The notes beneath the pieces are model-generated. The model saw nothing but the letters and a program-made list of their open reading frames with translations, did no database searches and was not told where the DNA came from. Both the position numbers and the translations under genes were made by a program. Source: Treponema sp. (GTDB lineage Bacteria; Spirochaetota; Spirochaetia; Treponematales; Breznakiellaceae). From it: a stretch of 45,233 nucleotides of DNA. Below are positions 42,855-45,233 of the stretch, one piece after another (the stretch's first letter is position 1; each line of letters starts with the position of its first letter). Where the stretch lies: the NCBI GenBank assembly GCA_031288495.1, contig JAITRH010000063.1, positions 1 through 45,233 on the forward strand. The letters are read 5' to 3'.

Positions 42855-44756
42855 GACAACCATACGGCCAGGATAGGCGCCTTGCAAGCCGAGGCCTTTG
42901 CCACAGCCCACGTCACGGTCCTGACCAAAACGACCGATATTGTTATGCTCGCCGACAAAGCCGATGTCGATGCCGCGCTGGATGCGTACAACGCCCTGGG
43001 CGCGGACGCAAAGACCCTGCTGGCCGACGAAAAACGACTGCTGGACAGCCTCAAGACAAAAATTGAGGAGTTGAAAGGCATAAAACCGGATGAGTTTATT
43101 GAAGTGTGGGATGCCGTGGACATGACGCTGCTAGGCGCGGACGGAGCCTACCCGTTGGAAGGAAATTACATCCTTATGGCTGATATCCAACTGAGAAACT
43201 GGACGCCCATCGGCGGCGCCGAAGAGCCCTTCTCCGGCGCCTTTAACGGCAACAGTTATACTATCACTATAGAAAGTTTTGATGAACGCCTTTTCAACGA
43301 TGGCGAAAAACAGGAACCGGGCATCGGCCTCGGCATATTCGGCTGGACCCGGGGAAGCTCCGAAGCGCCCGCCCGTGTCAGGAACCTTGTCGTCAGGGCG
43401 GATCTGGACCAGTTAGTCAGCGACACGGACGCCTGTTATATCGGCGCCGTTGTCGGCTATGCCGATGAATACACGGAACTGAGCGCCATCACTGTTGTAG
43501 GGTCCCTCAAATTTACCAATAAAAACAGGGAAGAGCCCCAAAAGCCCGTGTATGTCGGCGGCATTGCCGGCGCCCTTATCGCCTCGGAAGTAAAAGACAG
43601 CATCGTTAGCGCATCCATAACGGGTTTTGGCACGGCCGGAAACGGCTTGTACAACTATGTGAGAGGCGTGGTAGGGATGTTCGACAGGAACCAGGCAAAC
43701 CGGGGCCTAAACCCCGCCCCCGTTGCCGGAGCTCCCTTTGCTGGCTCGTCCATCACAAACTGCCGCAGCGCCGGCGCTGTTTCCGGCTCAACGGAAGGCA
43801 GTTTTACTAACGTGATTGTCGGTGGCATCGCCGGCGGCGCCTTTTACGGGACAAAGACCTACTATAGCGGCGCCATCGAAGACTGTTCCTCCTCAGGAAA
43901 TGTAACGGCATCAGGCGGCGGCTACTGGTCTTGGGCCGGCGGCATAGCCGGAACCATCAGCGGCGACGGCCACGACGACCCGGACGCCGAGGGAGGCGGG
44001 CCCCCCGCAACCGGCCCCACCCGCATCGTCCGCTGTTACGCCACGGGCGTCATTGCCGCCGTCGGCTCCCGAGGCAGTTGGCCCTATGCGGGCGGAATAG
44101 TTGGGAACAACTACTACGGCAGCCTGGTGTCCCAATGCCGGTTTGACGGCACGGTTAAGGCGGAAGGAGACGGGATCAGCGATTATACCGGCGGCATCGC
44201 TGGGTATAACTCGAAACAGTATTACGGACACAGTTCCCGTATAGAAGATTGCTGGTCTGCCGGGTCGGTGGAAGGGTATCTTAACGCGGGAGGCATAGTG
44301 GGCCAGAACCAGGTAGCCGCGATAACCGAACGCTGTTATTCCACCGCGCTTGTTTCAGTGCGGGCGGAGAAGGATGCTGTGGGCAGCCAGGCGCAGAAAG
44401 GCGCGGGAGGCATAGCGGGGTACAATTCCATAACCGACGGGAGGGGGGAGCCCAGAACAGTTCGTAACTGTGTTGCCCTTAACCCCTCAATCGTGTCAAG
44501 CGGCGGTTTTGAGTTTCTCTCCCGCGTTGTTGGGAATGGAGACGGCGACCATAGCAACAACCTGGCGCGGGCGGATATGGCGGTTGCTATCAGCGGCAAC
44601 CCCTTTCCGTTGGAAGATAAAGGCATCAATGGCAAAGACGGAGCGGATACGGCCGCGCAGCCATCCCAGGCCGACTATGCGGCGTTGGAATGGAATTTTG
44701 CAACTGTGTGGAAAATGGGCGGAAACGGATATCCTGTTTTACTGTGGGAACCGTAA
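42855..44756 (+). CDS. GLUG-repeat surface protein, 5' end lost at the IS junction
   Basis: The open frame (about 630 residues from the IS edge) starts in the middle of a helical domain (TAHVTVLTKTTDIV, then DKADVDAALDAYNALG). It then contains eight or more GLUG-type units such as GGIAGALI, GGIAGGAFYG, GGIAGTISG, GGIVGNNYYG and GGIVGQNQ. These beta-helix repeats occur in large cell-surface and adhesion proteins. A TTG at 42882 could serve as a start but has no ribosome site. The missing part should have included the signal peptide, so it is probably not functional. Hairpins that could end transcription follow at 44796. Confidence 0.75.
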   Translation, partial: DNHTARIGALQAEAFATAHVTVLTKTTDIVMLADKADVDAALDAYNALGADAKTLLADEKRLLDSLKTKIEELKGIKPDEFIEVWDAVDMTLLGADGAYPLEGNYILMADIQLRNWTPIGGAEEPFSGAFNGNSYTITIESFDERLFNDGEKQEPGIGLGIFGWTRGSSEAPARVRNLVVRADLDQLVSDTDACYIGAVVGYADEYTELSAITVVGSLKFTNKNREEPQKPVYVGGIAGALIASEVKDSIVSASITGFGTAGNGLYNYVRGVVGMFDRNQANRGLNPAPVAGAPFAGSSITNCRSAGAVSGSTEGSFTNVIVGGIAGGAFYGTKTYYSGAIEDCSSSGNVTASGGGYWSWAGGIAGTISGDGHDDPDAEGGGPPATGPTRIVRCYATGVIAAVGSRGSWPYAGGIVGNNYYGSLVSQCRFDGTVKAEGDGISDYTGGIAGYNSKQYYGHSSRIEDCWSAGSVEGYLNAGGIVGQNQVAAITERCYSTALVSVRAEKDAVGSQAQKGAGGIAGYNSITDGRGEPRTVRNCVALNPSIVSSGGFEFLSRVVGNGDGDHSNNLARADMAVAISGNPFPLEDKGINGKDGADTAAQPSQADYAALEWNFATVWKMGGNGYPVLLWEP

Positions 44757-44795
44757 TATAAGGAAGGAAAATCAGCGCCTCCTCAAAAATAAATA

Positions 44796-44901
44796 GACTT
44801 GTTTAAGAACCCGGTTGGTTCTTAAACAAGTCTTGCAAAATGCATGGCATTTTGCTATTTTTAAGCGGAAGTTGTTTAAAAACTGAAGTTTTTAAACAAC
44901 T
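44796..44901. repeat. Triple-hairpin element, copy 1
   Basis: Three hairpins lie in a row. The first is GACTTGTTTAAGAACC with loop CGGTT and an exact 16-bp complement (44796-44832). Then comes GCAAAATGC-ATG-GCATTTTGC (44835-44855). After the linker TTTTTAAGCGGAAGT, AGTTGTTTAAAAACT pairs with its complement around GA (44870-44901). The same order with a conserved loop and linker but different stems recurs at 45122-45233. The first two may also act as terminators for the gene ending at 44756. Confidence 0.75.
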
Positions 44902-45131
44902 CTAATATCCTTCCGCATACTGATATTTTTACGTTTTTTGTTGTTCATTTCATCATTTGCCAAAAAACCGTTTTTTGGGTAAAAAGCGAGGACGCTCTCA
45001 TTGTGTTCTATGTCGGCGTCTACCGTAAGGAAACGGCAGGCGAAATAATCCCTGTTGCATTTCCGTGAAAAGGTAATGGCGGAGGAAATCATAAAAGAGC
45101 CGATGCCTTTATATTTAGTGTCTGTCCACAA
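44892..45131 (-). pseudogene. C-terminal part of a GNAT acetyltransferase
   Basis: The 79 residues correspond to the second half of a GNAT protein: the acetyl-CoA-binding turn KYKGIGSFMI, the strand CRFLTVDADIEHNESV and FYPKNGFLA. GNAT proteins have about 150-170 residues, so the N-terminal half is missing. The apparent start (TTG) and the stop both fall inside hairpin elements, which seem to have cut the gene on both sides. Similar acetyltransferases occur as toxins in treponemal accessory regions (from memory). Confidence 0.7.
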
Positions 45132-45233
45132 AGTCGGTTACTTTGTGGACAAACCTTGCATTTTCTCGCCTAAAGGCTGCGAAAATGCGGTTTTTAAGGA
45201 AGTCTGTCCATAATGTGTCTACATTATGGACAG
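45122..45233. repeat. Triple-hairpin element, copy 2 (reaches the window edge)
   Basis: TGTCCACAAAGT with loop CGGTT and its 12-bp complement (45123-45151) is followed by a GCATTTTC/GAAAATGC hairpin with a GCC-TAAA-GGC top (45158-45188). The linker TTTTTAAGGAAGT comes next, then CTGTCCATAATGT-GTCT with its 13-bp complement (45204-45233). Order, first loop and linker match copy 1 at 44796-44901. Confidence 0.75.

Noticed and set aside
41276-42858. A single IS running from TGTCAAGTCC to GGTCCAGACA
   Set aside because: These ends match poorly (about 10 of 14), while 41555-41580 and 42829-42854 match at 22 of 26; the outer left end belongs to a different IS remnant.
44796-45233. Integron attC sites around the GNAT fragment
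   Set aside because: The hairpins lack the GTTRRRY/RYYYAAC core pairs and no integrase is seen in the window; the idea remains only as a comparison.

Overview
The window reads as chromosomal DNA of a spirochaete of the genus Treponema. It carries a FlaA flagellar sheath gene next to a GerMN gene and an amidase gene, a FlaB flagellin, a spirochaete-type radical SAM/SPASM protein, and FtsX/LolCDE genes in a treponemal setting. The balanced to GC-rich composition, the sulfate-assimilation genes and the abundance of repeats and IS elements fit the large-genome treponemes of termite guts (T. primitia / T. azotonutricium type) better than host-restricted pathogens. That species-level placement is inference.

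Layout. 1-242 is the start of adhE (minus strand) behind a promoter with four 14-bp-spaced TCGAT repeats. 378-12515 is a long minus-strand housekeeping run. In transcription order it is grpE, dnaK, dnaJ, prfB (with a classical programmed +1 frameshift that splits it into two frames), a PEGA-domain protein, ftsY, a secreted hypothetical protein, and a LolC/E-D-type ABC exporter. A divergent HDAC-superfamily gene (12797) follows, apparently leaderless, then a RelA/SpoT-type synthetase fused to TPRs. 15324-27512 is a flagellar region: flaA, a GerMN protein, a cell-wall amidase, then a tightly overlapping five-gene block (ATP-grasp ligase, PseG-like/methyltransferase fusion, SpsF-like cytidylyltransferase, GT-A-like protein, spiro-SPASM radical SAM protein), a secreted CBM9-like protein and flaB. 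The block between the two filament genes is a good candidate for making or attaching the flagellin glycan.

28003-31358 holds a glucosaminidase lipoprotein, infA, a gene graveyard with a frameshifted remnant, and mnmE. 31359-36570 mixes housekeeping genes (an M24 peptidase and threonine aldolase) with a type II restriction-modification pair. It also has two tandem arrays (31712-32118 and 36261-36441) that share an exact 21-bp period with a palindromic core in every unit. 36570-40960 holds a lipoprotein and the operon cysH-cysD-cysN (APS reductase and ATP sulfurylase).

41276-45233 is a rearranged accessory tail. A degenerate IS3-family element abuts the remnant of a second one and has removed the 5' end of a GLUG-repeat surface protein gene. 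Beyond it lie two roughly 110-bp elements, each made of three hairpins. Their loops and linkers are conserved while their stems have changed in a pair-preserving way, and a truncated GNAT acetyltransferase gene lies between them. The two palindromic 21-bp arrays and the triple-hairpin elements are the most likely undescribed features here.
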